In this document: piece after piece, positions 49,474 to 62,399 of the stretch
How the letters are laid out: the number at the start of each line of letters is the position of its first letter
Numbering within the stretch: position 1 is the first letter of the stretch
NCBI RefSeq assembly: GCF_040182565.1
Contig: NC_089883.1
Span: 21,115,501-21,179,500 of the forward strand
DNA: 64,000 nucleotides
DNA from: Anser cygnoides
Taxonomy: Eukaryota > Chordata > Aves > Anseriformes > Anatidae
Reading direction: 5' to 3'
Position numbers and translations under genes: made by a program
Notes under the pieces: model-generated
What the model saw: only the letters and a program-made list of their open reading frames with translations
Databases searched by the model: none
What the model was told of the DNA's origin: nothing

Positions 49474-52400
49474 GCTCATGGTGCCGTTAGCTTAGGGACT
49501 GTTCCTTTAGCTCGAGTGGGAAAGATCTCTGCTTGTAAGAGAGGCTTTTGAGTTCTTTCTTGAGTAGGAGGAGTTCCTATCAGTTTTTCAGTAGTATTTT
49601 TAAGAATAAGTAATTGAAGCTTCTTAACGTTTTTCACTAATGAGAGCTCACCTTTCTGTCTCTCTGACCCTCTTCAGTGAGCTTAGTTTCCACTGAAGCC
49701 ACCCTGTGTGTTCAGTTAGGTTGTAATTCCCGTTACAAAGTCAACTTTTGCCTTTCTTTAGTCTGCCACTTCTGGTTTTGATCATGTTTCCTCGGTTCTC
49801 AAAAATATTTCAGATTCATTAATCCTGAACTTCTCCCACTGATATACCACTTCTGTATCCTGTAGTCTAGCCAATTTTTTCCAGTCCAGCTGTTCGGTTT
49901 GCTCACCAGCTCTAAGATCTCTTTACACCTACAACTTCTTCCACTTCAGAGCTAGTCATGACAGTGTGGCAGCACGCATTTTCTTTCTTCAGCTGTAGCA
50001 CGTGTCTAACTTCAGTGTTGTTTTTGAACTTCAATTTTCATGCCACTAACACTACATGTGAACTCACCCCTGTGAAGAGACAATGTTTCTATGGAACGGG
50101 GTGATCCATCCACGGACTTGAAAGCCAGCAGAATTGGTGCTTAAGGATTTGAATTATCTGTCTGCGAGAGCAGAACCATTGCACAGTTCATGTAAGTGAT
50201 GTATGTGATCCTAGTTTTCTTTGTTAAAAATTTGACTGACAGACTGCAGATGCAGTCTGTTTTTTTCTAGAACAAAAAGCCATCTTCTCAAATTAACAGC
50301 CTGTGTCTCTTTTCCTTGCTAGCTTTCCAAGGCACAGAAGTTTTTCTTGATCTATTCCCTTCTACAGAGCTTAGTTTTGTCCAAAAAAGTGTAATAGAAG
50401 CTTTTTGTGAGAGCCTCAAGTACAGAGTTCTGTTTTATTACAGCTGCTCAAGAAAGGAGCAGTCCCACCCTGTATTTTCTTCATGGATGGTAGCTTCTTG
50501 CTAGTTCATCATGGGAAATATTGTTGTAGTTTCAATATTAGCCCAAGATACAAAATATATTTTAAGTGTTTCAGCCTCATTTATGTGTATTTGGGGGGGG
50601 AAAGGGGGGTAAGGAAAGAGTGAGTTCTTCACATATAATGAAAGTGCACAGGATTGAGTCAGACCTAGCCAACCTGAAAATGTCAGATCATAAAGTGCAG
50701 CATTTTGGAATTGGGGTTGAAGCGAGGAGATCCACTTCTGCTTCCGCCATTTCAAGCAAGTAATACTTTTTTTGCTTTCCCATAATTCAAAGAACAGGTG
50801 AATGAACCTGTCTAAGGCTGCAGAATTAAAAAGAAAAATCACCTTTGGAAGGAAGGGAAAACAACTGTTTTGCAAAGCAAAAGATCAAGATGGGATATTT
50901 CAGCAAACAATGAAAAATTACACACAATTAGCATGAGAATGTGTGTTTATAATGCGAAGCCTCATGAAGTAATTTCTCTTATTATTTTTTATCCTGAGAT
51001 TTTTCACTTTTTATAAAATCACAAATTCAAGTCTCCAAAACTTTAAAACTTGAACTTACCTTTTCTAGACAATCTCCAGCTGAAACACAATTGCACTATG
51101 ACAATTTTTCTCCCAAAAAATTCTTGTGAATTGCCCATCCTGTTCTTTGCGTCAACCCTTCCTGCCTGCCATTTACTGACTACTATTCTTACCCTGCTAT
51201 TAAATCAGAAGTGTTATTAGTCAAATCTATGTTCTTATTGTGCTTCACAGCTACAGAACGAATTTTCAGAAAAGCAGTAGCTGTGATGCTGTGTAGGTAC
51301 TCTGTGTGTGATGATGCTATGTAGGTACTATGCCTATAGGTGGATGCCTTGCAGCAGGTACAAATATTAAAATACAGGATTAGATTGGGTTCTGTCAAGC
51401 AATTTTGGATTGCATTTATCAGGGGAATCGTCCTTCAGTCTTCTGTCTTCTGCACTGCAAACATTACAGCTTTTACTAGAAAAGCAAAAGTTGGGGATTA
51501 TATATAAACTCACTTTATTTTGTTTAGACACGAGTAAGCTGGCTGGAACTACCAGCAGGCTTGTCAATTCCAGTGTGTGAATGTATAGCACTACTATTTA
51601 TTTATTTTTAAATATTGCCTTTATGTTCCTTTGTGTTATTACTTTCATAGTCTGTTAAAAAAAAAAAAACAGTAAAGGGATTTTGGTCTTTTTCCTTGGT
51701 CTCTGAGCAGGGTTTGAACCCTTGAATCCCCAGGCAAGAGTATTTCACCATAAATATTGAACTGTTAAGGAAAATAGCTGCTTCTTCTTGAACTTTGTTA
51801 GTAGAGAAGATGGCAAATACTTAGCAAGATCTGCTGACATTCTACTCTTTATCCCAGTAATCTTGGATCTCATTCAGATCTGAAAGAACATTCCAATCCA
51901 CTCATTGAGATTCAGGTCCTGGCAACTGGGCACTTTATTTGCAACACATATTTTGTCTCCAGTGCCCAATACAAAGATGACCTGGGTTCTTGTTCCCGAA
52001 TTCTCCACTGCTCACCTGTCATCTCCCTTTCGTTTTTCCATTCCAAGGCTGTTTCTCCCAGCATCTTGCCTGGTCACTGATCTTTCCTAACAGGCTCCCA
52101 ATCCCTGTTCCCATTTCCTATATAGGTCACTGACCTCAGTGTTTCTCTATTACTCTCACTTTTACTTCCCACACAATCTCACTTGTTTGCTGTATAGCCT
52201 CCTTACTCCTATTGTATTCTGGTCATGAGTCAACTTTCACTCCCATTTAAAAGCTAACAAAAACCCATTCTTTCTCCAAACTGCTTGAAGTTATGAGGAG
52301 TCTTACCTGCTGCTTGCCTAGGTAGCCAAAGCTGTGCTGGATCCACTAGAAAAAAAAATTACTGTGTCCTTGAACATGCGAGATAAAATACGTTGAGCAT

Positions 52401-54630
52401 GTGCTAAATTTCCAGAGAATACAGCTGCTAAACTGTAAATCTTTACAGAGAATTTCCCATGCTTATAAAGTAGACTAGCTTCTCTTTTTCCTTGTGAAAA
52501 ATTTATTTCATTAGTGCATGTTGCTAAAACTGACAACATTTTTAAATGCCAAGACTCTCCACCAAATAGGAATGTCTCAGATTTTCTCAGGCATGTTTTG
52601 TCCATGTTAAAACATTCTCATTTTCTCTTAGCAAACTGGATTTAGTAAACTATGCGATGCTGATGAAGCATTTATTTGAAGAAAATGTTATGATTTGTCT
52701 TCCCCTGTGTAAAATTTTGGCATAGTGACACTTTTGCAAAGCTATACTGAGCTATGCTTATAAAAGCCTCCTGTAATTGATGGTGTTGGGCAACCTTCAA
52801 TAGGCACCCATCCTACCTTTGATACCCCAAGGATAGTCCTGAATATTTTATACTGTGCAGATGCCCAGGCCTACTAGTTTGTGCCTGCACAGCACTGCAT
52901 TGATACTAAAGTTAGTTAATTAAGAAAAACAGTGTGAATTAACACAAATGGAGTGCTCTGCTGCCAGGCCTCCTGCATACGCAGTAGTTCAAGAACTCCC
53001 ACAAAGTACTTTTATATGCAGTATACTTGTGAATGCCTTGGAGGAAGGCACTATGCGCTGAAAAGGAATTACATCTATGGGTATACAACTAGCAGGTCTA
53101 CAAGTGTGTGGGTGAGAGGGAGAAAATATGTGATAATGTTGGTATCAAAGATTTCAGTAGCAATCCAGTATACGATGACTGCGTTACTCACAATTGGAAG
53201 AGATATATGTTGATGGGTAGATGCAGCAAGTGAAAGAGATTGGTATATGTGTAAGCATCTATCTGCTTGGGAACAAGATGGAGTGAAGACAAAATGCAGT
53301 TAAATCTTAAAGCACTACAAGTTGAGAAGCAACACTGTTCTGTAACTATTTTACCTTGTAGAAATGATCACATACATGGCTTAGCTCATTTTCTGGGAGC
53401 ATGGAGTTTTTGAAGATTACGATTAATCACCAAATGGGGATTTGCCTTGTCAGGCTTTCAATTGTTTAAGAAAAAAAAAATTACAACTTAATTTTGTATG
53501 TGAAAAGAGGAAGTAAATATTTTTTGTGGGGCTTTTTTCCTTTATTTAAATTGTAAATGTAAAATACTTCTTATGGATGTGTTATTTCAGTGTGCTGTGA
53601 GCATTTAACAGACATAGTCATTGAGAAATTGTTGAAAAAGCTGTTACCACTTTAATTCCTGGCAGACAGTCTATAATCCAGTTTGTCAAACGAATTTTCT
53701 TGATTGCCTTGCAATGTATGCAAAGTACTTTTAAAAAAAAAAAAAATCAAAATTACCTCTGAAGAGGTTGGGGGGAGGAGAGGGATACAAAAGAAAACAG
53801 AGGAAAATTCAGCTTTCTTCTCTTAGTTAAGTACAAAGAAAATGGTACTGTATAAAGGTAGTACAAAAGACATAACAGAAATGTATAATGAGAGCAATCA
53901 AGTTCTTCGAAATGCTGCATAGTGGTTGTACTGTAGAAAAAAAAAAAAACAAAACAGTTTACTGATTAAAAAAAAATCAAACGTGTACTTGTTTTTATTC
54001 AGCACGCTAAACTTAATCTATCAAACAGACTTGCTGTCTGACTTTTACCTGAACTGAGGTATTCAAGAGGTAGGTTCTGTAGGATTTTTGAATGTGGGGT
54101 GCTTCCTTTAGTTCGTGGGTGCCCCTCTGCCTGTAAGTCCCCTGCTCAGAGCTGCTGCGAAGATTAGGAATAATTTATTTCACTTCTACTATTGTGGTAT
54201 TTAATGTGTTTTACAATGCACATAAACAATTGTTATCCTTTTTATAGAATTTTCAGCTTACACTGAATTTGTTAACTACACCACAGCAGGGAAAAATATT
54301 TTTTCTATACATTATAATTTTGGGGCTATAACTTCTCTTAAGTCTTTTTGTTGTGTGTGTTTTTTAATCCTAGTTTATATTATTCTTACCAAAATAATGC
54401 TTACAGTATTTGTCAGAAATCTGCGGAGGGCAAAGAGCTAAACTCTTACCAAACAGGCAGGGTTTCACACAGAAGTGAGAAAACACTTTGCAAGATCCAT
54501 GGTATGAATTAAGCTGCTAGTTGATTAGCTTTTGCAGCTATTTTTCCAGCCGCTCAAGAAAAGCCAGTGTGTGTTGCAATAAATCTAGAGATCTTAGAGG
54601 CTGATATTCCTGTGTCTTAGCCTCTCAATT
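49474..54630 (+). other. Putative intron 2, first part
   Basis: Begins right after the GTAAGT donor. AT-rich with small simple repeats: a G-rich run at about 50592-50610, A runs near 51658-51670 and 53733-53746, and a 30-bp-scale near-repeat around 51290-51330. The pyrimidine-rich block at about 51900-52270 may be an old repeat on the minus strand, but I could not assign it. No further exon is recognised. Confidence 0.45.
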
Positions 54631-54636
54631 TCTAAA

Positions 54637-55284
54637 ATGTCAGTAGTGGTTATAAATCAGAAAATTCTGCTTGGTATTCTGAGCAATGTGCCTTTGAAGC
54701 CAGGCTGGAGGGAGCACCATGTTTGTTGCCTTTTGGCTGAAACCCTCAAGAACCATCTGGAGGAAAAGTTCTTCTGTGGGAAAAGACCTTCTCGGGCTGT
54801 TGCCAGGAGGTGTCACTACAGCTCAGGAGTAACTGTTTTGTCCCTTGAGAGACACTTTAGTAGTTTCAAGGTCTCATTAGATGTAAGTGCGGGTATCATC
54901 AGGTGCAATGATGCGATGCCCTCTATCATTTCTGAAGAAAGAACACTGACATTGTCCAATCTACTATTTAATGTATCGCCAAGTAAAGAGATGATGGTAT
55001 GTATGCTAAACGTGTTGTCCCTCAAAAATACACTTACTACATTGATACTGAAATATGCATGCAGTGTGATACTGTGTACATCCTTCCTTTGGGGAATTAG
55101 TGCTTACATGGTGTTGTCTGATGCAGTCATTTGTACTCCCTTGGTCCTATTCATCTTTAAGTGTTGTAGGAGAATTTTAGCAGTCACTGATCAAATGTAT
55201 TACGCTAGGATTAGCATGACAAGATATCTGTTGAAAACCAAGAGAGTAAAAGTGGCCATTGTAAGGAGATGGAGTCATGAGTAG
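54637..55284 (+). other. 215-codon open frame of doubtful status
   Basis: The longest open frame outside the satellite and CpG island. It starts with an A at -3 (AAAATGT) and runs to a TAG at 55282. The translation is Cys- and Ser-rich, with a hydrophobic stretch in the middle-to-C-terminal third (around ILKYACSVILCTSFLWG and CTPLVLFIFKCC) and a basic end. I recognise no domain. Codon use resembles the AT-rich surroundings rather than coding DNA. In 64 kb a chance frame of this length is uncommon but quite possible. It may be chance, or a decayed intronless insertion. Confidence 0.15.
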
Positions 55285-55289
55285 GTTTG

Positions 55290-58200
55290 GGAATCGTAGC
55301 CTTAAACGCTACTGATACCACTCTTTCAAAACAATTTAAATCATTTATTTTAATGCATGAGAAGCTTTTTATTCTCAGTCAGTTTTGCACAGCATATTAT
55401 ATGTATTTTATACAGCCTGCTAATGAGTTGAAGACTTGTTAATTATGCGTGCGTAGAATGGCATAGCTGTTGAATTATGCACATTATTTTTCCTTACACT
55501 GAAGTCTTCCTATTAACTGTATCTGTCCTGGCTGAAAATGTACACCTCAGATTACTAACCCATCTTTCGTCATTTAATTGTCATCAATCTTAGGGCTTTG
55601 TTTGTGCGAAGAGTGTTTCTGAAAGTTAAAAGAGTAGGCTAGACAATAAAAATACACTCTTTAAAAGTAGCCTCTTATGTTACATAAAATAGCTGTTGGG
55701 AATTTTATATCCCCTGAAACAAAAGGGGGGAAAAAAAGGCTAATAAAGGAATGTAAAATCTGGAATTGTTTACTTTTTTTTTTTTTTCCCCCTGTTTGGC
55801 TTGTAGTGCATTAGTTTTCCTACTTAATATCTACTTAATATCATCCTCTTGACTTGGGGGAAAAAAAAAATCAGACTGAAATTATATGTTAATTACAACA
55901 AAAATTGTATTGTGCCAGATCGCTGTTGTGAGCATTGGAATCTAAGTAGGGGCACATGCACTACTTCCTGAATGTATTACTCTTACAAAGAGTATAAAAC
56001 ATAATGGTAAAGCTGATCAGCTCTTTCTTACCTTGGGTAATTCCAACAAGCTACAAAAATTTGTGATACTAGTTACTAAGCAGTGCGTTTTATATGTAGA
56101 CTTGGTGTCTAGTATATAATCTAAATCAATATGTGGAAATTTTCAAAATTCTGTCTAAACTGCTTTTCAGTTGAAAACATTGCTTCTTTCAAAACCCAAC
56201 CAACCAAAAAAAAAAAAAAAAGGCAACAAAATATTCCAGATACTTCCATTTTCAGTTTAGAAAAAATGGCTTGTGTTTTTTTTTTCTTCCCTCCCCTTAA
56301 GATAGTATTGTCAGAAATGTGGAAGATTTGTGGAAGTGGAATTGGGTAGTGAAAAGTCATTGTGCTAAAGATTTCTGAAACTTTGGGGGGGGGGAGAGAG
56401 AAAGAAAGTAAAGTAGTAGTAGTAGTTGTATTATGCACGGTAATAAAAAGGAACCAGCACTTTATTTAATGTCTTGAGTTTGTTGTCTTTTATTTGTTGC
56501 TGTATATTCCACTGTGGATAAAGGAGTTGTATATTACTCAAATAAGCAGCAGAAAACTGTTGGACCATCTTCATCACAGGCTTTGTCTACATAAATCAGT
56601 ATTACCCACAACAAACAGAAAACATTTGTAGTAGTATCACTTGAAAACATGATCAGGAGTTGTTTGTTCACACTCTGAGCTGCATTAATAAACTCAGCAC
56701 TGGGGGACTTCTATTTTTTTCTCTAGTTATTGGGTGATTTTGTGATCCATAAAGAATTAAAAAAGGAAAAGAAAAAAAAAAAAAAAGCACTACCGTGTGG
56801 CAGAGCGTGTGTATCTTGGATGTGTAGTCCCAGGAAGAGGGACAGGTCCAAAGAAAAATCTTAGTTTGAAAGCACCTTCAGCCTTTTTTGTTGTTTATGC
56901 AGAGAATGTTCAAGAGATTTCATTTGTTGATTTTACATCAGCTTGTTTCAAATAAGATGTGAAATGACTATTACACAGGTTACCAGCCTTAAAGGTTTAT
57001 ATGCATCTTTCATCTTAGGTGCTGCTGCAATATAAACACAATAACAATAATCAGCTTAGTTAAGTTCAAGCAGGTGGTCTAAAGGGAAAAGGTACTTTTC
57101 CTTCCATCTTCAACAGCTGAACATGTGATTATGTAGGCAGTTAGGGAAATTGCTTAGAGGTGTTTTGAAGTCCTATGTTCTAGGTAACCAGGGTTGATGC
57201 TTTTTGTTGTTGCTGTGGTGTTTTGTTTTTTTTCTTTTTTTCCTGTATATTCTTTTAACCTATAGATTTCATAATGTGACATGGACGCAAAGGGCTTATT
57301 TTTCTTATCTGCTTTGTCGTTTCTTTGTTTTAAATGTCTACTATGGCAAGATTGTGAGTCGAGTTCCTTCCTATCCAGTTGATGAGCTTGCAATTGTTCA
57401 TTCAAGTTTTAATAACAATGAATTCTAGCTTTTCATCATTCCAGCACTGAGGGGTCTCCAGATCTATGCATGTGTTAGATTTTCTCCTGCTGCCCTTGAA
57501 ATGCAGTCCCTTTGTGGCTCTGTGACTGCTTGTTCTGTGGCATGACTTGGAGCGTGGTGAACATGGTGGTTATCAGCAGAGCTGAGCTGGTGGCTTTCTG
57601 TGGCTGCTTCATGCCATCCCTTGGGTGGGCTGGCTGCTACAGAGCTGATGGGATGCTGAAGGTTAATCAGCTATGTGATGTCTTTGTGGTTGAGACTGAA
57701 GATGAGGTCCAAAATAACTTTATTGCATGTTCCTCAGTGACTTGGGATTTGCCCCCTTCATAACAGAAATATTCTGTTTTTCTCAAGTTATTCAATGCCT
57801 AAATTAATTTATTACTTTGAAACATATTACGCACTTTAGTGGTGTTTGTAGTAGTAAACGTATATGCCAAGTTCTTAAATGGATATTGATATTATATAAA
57901 ACACTTTTCTATACCTTAAAGTAACTGTAAAACCAGAAAGGAAAACAGAGCCATACAACTACTTGTAAAGATTCAGGGGTTGAATTTATTATTTTTTTTA
58001 GTGTTTCATTATAGGGGTAAATTAACTGTTTGTCAAAATTTGTAGATTAATATCAGTTGTTCATAAACAATTTGGAGAACAATTATACTGTCCTAGAGAA
58101 AATTCATGTGACCAAGACGGTGCCTGAGATAAGCAATCATTTCTGTTGTCATTTTAAAATATTTTCTTTTGTGTAGAATTCTCTTGGGTATTTTCAATGA

Positions 58201-58495
58201 CTGGTGTAAAAGTATGATGGTTTTAATTTTGTCAAAAGGTATTATTGAAAATATTTATGACAGCATTATAATATATATGGCTACAGAAGTAAATGTGAAT
58301 GAAGCACAGTTCAAGAGTTTTGAAATAAAGACAGGAGTTATGGATAACTAGAGATTTATACCCACACAATTTGTTTCTACTTTACGCATCTTTCCTTGCA
58401 ACAACACTTAGAAGAATATTCAAGTCTGAATATTGAAATTGTCCATGTGTGCCCCACAAAATAAGTTTCAGAGTAGGAACCCAGCAAAAACGAAT
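55290..58495 (+). other. Putative intron 2, middle part
   Basis: No exon is recognised. It holds T- and A-runs (55770-55789, 56206-56221, about 56771-56786), a G-run followed by AGAGAGAAAGAAAG and (AGT)n at 56383-56427, and a GC-richer block at 57490-57760 with no assignable content. Confidence 0.45.
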
Positions 58496-58499
58496 GAGA

Positions 58500-59250
58500 T
58501 GTTATATGAAGGTCCTGGGACAGAGCAACCCTGGTTATCACTGGAGGCTGGAGAGCAGTCCCACACAAAGGGGTCTGGTGGTTTTGGTCATTGGCAAGCT
58601 GATCATGAGCCAGCAGTGTGCCCTGGTGGCCAGGAGGGCCATCTGTACCCTGGGGTGCATCAGGCACAGCATTGCTAGTCAGTTGAGGGAAGGGATTGTT
58701 CTGCTCTGCTCTGTGCTGGCAAGGCCTCACCTCAAGTACTGTGTGCAGTTTTGAGCACCCCAACATAAGAAGGACATACAACTATTAAAGAACCTCCAAG
58801 GGAGGGCTATGGAGATTTTGAAGGGTCTGGAGGGCAAGGTGTATGAGGAATGGATGAACTCCCTTGGTTTGTTCAGCCCAGAGCTGAGCAGGCTGAGGGG
58901 AGGCCTCATGGCGGCCTGCAACTTCCTCACGAGGGGAGCGTAGGGGCAGGCACTGAGTTCTACTCTCTGGGGACAGTGACAGGACCCGAGGGAACGGCAT
59001 GGAGCTGGGACAGGGGAGGGTCAGGCTGGGTGTCAGGGAAAGGCTCTTCACCAAGAGGGTGGTTGGGCACTGGGACAGGCTGCCTGGGGACGCAGTCATG
59101 GCACTGAGCCTGCTGGAGTTCGAGAAGCATTTGGACAGCGCTTTCAGACAGATGGTTGGTTGGATTTTGGGGTGGTCCTGTGTGGAGCCAGGGTCTGGAC
59201 CTGATGATCATTGTGGGTGCCTTCCAACTTGGGACATTCTGTGATTCTGT
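58500..59250 (+). mobile_element. CR1 LINE, 5'-truncated, avian type
   Basis: The left half (about 58530-58754) translates in one frame to the C-terminal part of CR1 ORF2: conserved words MSQQCALVARRA, LGCI, REGIVLL and RPHLKYCVQF. A TGA follows where the family has Trp. Later parts keep family words in shifted frames (for example the FxPELSRLRGGLMAACN region). The 3' end is the CR1 type: a GTGGAGCCAGG segment, then GATGATC, then CCTTCCAACTTGGGACATTC, ending in tandem ATTCTGTG/ATTCTGT units at 59236-59250. Full elements are about 4.5 kb, so most of the 5' part is missing, as usual for CR1. It lies in the sense orientation of the putative host gene and is a dead copy. CR1 copies normally lack target-site duplications, and none is seen. 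Confidence 0.93.
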
Positions 59251-59800
59251 CTGTCTGAAATCTGAATATGGCAACATTCAGGACAGCGCATTTTCAGACT
59301 TTGCCATGACCTTGGTTTAGTTTCTTCTTTCCAGATTGTCCCAATAGAAGTGTCAAGTTGGAGTTACATTGCGGAGGGCACAAATACTTAAGAAATGCAG
59401 GGGAATTTTTTTTCCCCATGCTATGCCACAAATAAATTGCAAGCAGAGCAAGCAGGAGACTGATTCCACTTGAACTGTGGATGAAGGGGGGCATTTCATC
59501 CTTCTGTCTCTTGTAAATCCAATTTGATTTTTGGAACCGAGATACTATTTAACCACATAAAAATCTGTACCAGGTTCCCTTGTTGCAGTGGGTTTTGCTC
59601 ATAATGATACAGAGCAGACTGTATACTCTGCCAGAGATTGATCTGCTTAGAATAGAGTGGAAATGTACATTAGTAAGACCATGCAAAGATTTCACACTTC
59701 TGCTGCTTCCATAGTGCTTGTGTTTGAAATAAATGACAGACTTCGGGACACACATTCTGCTCTTCATTTGCACTTTCTCTAGGCACCAAGGAAAAGATTC
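59251..59800 (+). other. Unique non-coding sequence after CR1
   Basis: No gene or repeat is recognised between the CR1 tail and the foldback element at 59805. Confidence 0.45.
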
Positions 59801-59804
59801 AGAA

Positions 59805-59965
59805 GCCTAAACATAGACATCTAATGCCATTTTAGATGCATTGTGTACCTGAGACATCTGTCAGGGCTAACAGGTGTGACAGATGACTTAATACCTTCCA
59901 TAGCAGCAGTTGAAAGCTGTGGTGGGATACCCTCAGGCATCTAAAATAGATGTCTATGTTTAGGC
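59805..59965. repeat. Foldback element with 19-bp perfect arms
   Basis: GCCTAAACATAGACATCTA at 59805-59823 is the exact reverse complement of 59947-59965. Inside the arms, TTTTAGATGC (59829-59838) pairs with a GCATCTAAAA at 59937-59946, and CCTGAG pairs further in. The stem is therefore longer, with a small bulge on the left side. The arms are built from TAGRYR-like hexamers (TAGGCA, TAGACA, TAGATG). The shape suggests a small MITE-like element or minisatellite-derived hairpin. No transposon family is assigned. Confidence 0.85.
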
Positions 59966-59969
59966 ACCT

Positions 59970-62395
59970 GCATTGCTCCTTAATGGTCTGTTGTAATGAA
60001 TTAAATAAGGTAAAGATCATTTAAACACTTGTATAGGTACGTTTGTATGTATTTCATAAATTACCTGGGGGTAATCTGGTGGCAAAAGTTGGTTGTACAA
60101 GATTTAAGCTACATTTCCTTTTGTATTGGTTTAAGTTGATTTAAAAATTTCTTGTAGCACAACCTGTACGCAAATTTGCACAAGTGAGTTCGGGGCTTAG
60201 TTTTTAAAATAATCAGCTGCAACATTCTAGATCCTTCAGTTTTTATTCCAGGAGGGGAGGGGATTGGGAGAACTAAAATGTGTGTTATCGCTTATGATAT
60301 TTAAAACATAATGAACCTCTCTACCACCTCAAAGACTGTGCCCCGGACACACTTGCTTTAGAAGTAATGGCAGCATTTCTCATTTTGAGGCATTCAGTAA
60401 CCAGGTAATGTAGGTATTTAAATAGATTCAATAAATACTAAATAATGGTGTTCTGGAAGTGGTAGTTACCCATTGAGCTATATGATCAAAAAGAAATTTG
60501 GAGTATTGCAGCGTTATATTATGTATTTACGTTCTCCATAGTCAATGTGTAGTTAAACAATAAGGCACAACAGGCATTAATCCCTTTGAAATATACTCCC
60601 AGTATCAGAGATATTGTTGGGAATGCAACTGAAGGGTGCGTTACATTGACTACCTGAATGGTACGGTAATCTTCCATAAATTCATTACCTGGGGCGTCTC
60701 ACTGCTGTTTTGAAATGGTAATTTAAATAAATAAAAATCCTCAAGGAGTTTCTCCTCTATTTCCAGGGGATTTTAACAGAAATTGGACATCACTGGTAGC
60801 TAGTAGTAATACTTACATTTATGTGCTGCATTTGAAGATGTTTGCTTCATTCATGTTAAGTCTAACATTACGACATGGTCATAACTACCAGAACGATTAA
60901 AACCTCAAAGTACGTGCACAACCATTATCAGTGATCCAAGTAGCTTTTCCTTTATGTGTTATCCATAATATTTTTTCTAACCAAAGGCAGAAATAATTTG
61001 TTTTAAAATCAGATAGAGTGGTGGAAACCATAACACAGTAAGAGCCTTTTTTTTTTTTTTCTTTAGAAAGATGCAAAACAAGTTGCATTAACAGTTGTTT
61101 TTTTTAATAGCACTTGACACTTTCCAGCATGGAACATCTAGTTATTACAAATTATGGGAAGAGCAAACACAAGTAGGAGCAGACTTCTTGTTTCTTTTCT
61201 TGTCAAATATGCAATCACAGTACAAGACACTTTCATTTTAAAATATGGAAATGTATATATTCATTGGTTTTAACATCTGTTCTTTTCCAATTGTTTTCTT
61301 ACCAGCTATTCTTAAATATTTCAGAGAAAACCCAAGGGCTTATTAAAATTTTAGTAAGAAAGTTTTTTTTTGTTGTGTTTTTTTCAGGGCACACAAGATG
61401 TTACCTCTAAAGAAATATTAGTGAATTACTTCTTTCCTTTGACTGTAATGATTTTATAATTATACTTTGTCATAAGGGAAATCTACACAGGTTCGTTGTT
61501 TTTCATCTTTTCTGGGTAAAGGTTAATCTTGCCCTGGAATGTGGACAGATGGGAATAACTATTGTAAGCATTAGTCATGATGATTTATGTGCAAAAATTA
61601 GGGTTTTTTGGTTTTTTTTAGCTTGGTCTTTTTTTTTTAAAAAAAAAAAAAAGAAGAAAAAAGCATGCATCCCACAAGATTTTGGTCCCTCTCTGTATAG
61701 ATAAATCTGAGAATGATGACAAAGAATACTCTGAGCCAGAAATGATGATTGCAAGATTTATTTTCTTGTGGGGTAATATCTTCACAGGTATGGACTTGGG
61801 AAGAGATTCATTGTTGTTAGAATGATCAGGACAACTGGGATCTTTTTGTCATCTTTATTGTGGGGTATTGTCTGTTTCCTAGCACTGTTTGGAGTATCTC
61901 TACTAATTTATTCTCTGCACACAAGTATGAAATACAGATAAAGCCTTTGGTTTCTTCAGCATAGTACTATTTCTGCTATTTTGGCTTTTAGCACTAAAAG
62001 TCTTAATTTTTGTTCTACAATTGAGTTGTGCATAGAGTATTTTTGTGGTAGGCAATGGGAGAGGGTCCCCTTGTGGAAATGACTTGATGTCTGTTGTGAG
62101 CTGTGTGCAATCCTACAAATCCAAAAGTTATTTCTAGTTCTGTATCTGTACCCCAGGGCTCCAGCATCTCATAGTACATTGAAGAACAACAACAAAATTC
62201 TAACCTGCTATAGTGTGACTCTTGTAAGTGAAGAATGAAAGACACTAATTTTCAGGTCAAATTTAATAGCAAACAGAAACATCTAAAATTTGCAGTATTG
62301 CATAATGAATCGGTAATCCATAATAATAGGAACAAAATGTATTCCTCAGTCTTTTCAGTAAGCAGCTGACAGAAGTGTAAGGATTTCTATATCAT
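59970..62395 (+). other. Putative intron 2, later part
   Basis: AT-rich, with no exon recognised. A T run abutting an A run at 61629-61652 could form a T/A hairpin. Another T run lies at 61048-61061. Confidence 0.45.
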
Positions 62396-62399
62396 CCTT

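Noticed and set aside
58377..59277. Several 66-134-codon frames on both strands
   Set aside because: They are frames through the dead CR1 copy. The only meaningful coding remnant is the plus-strand ORF2 fragment already described under that element.
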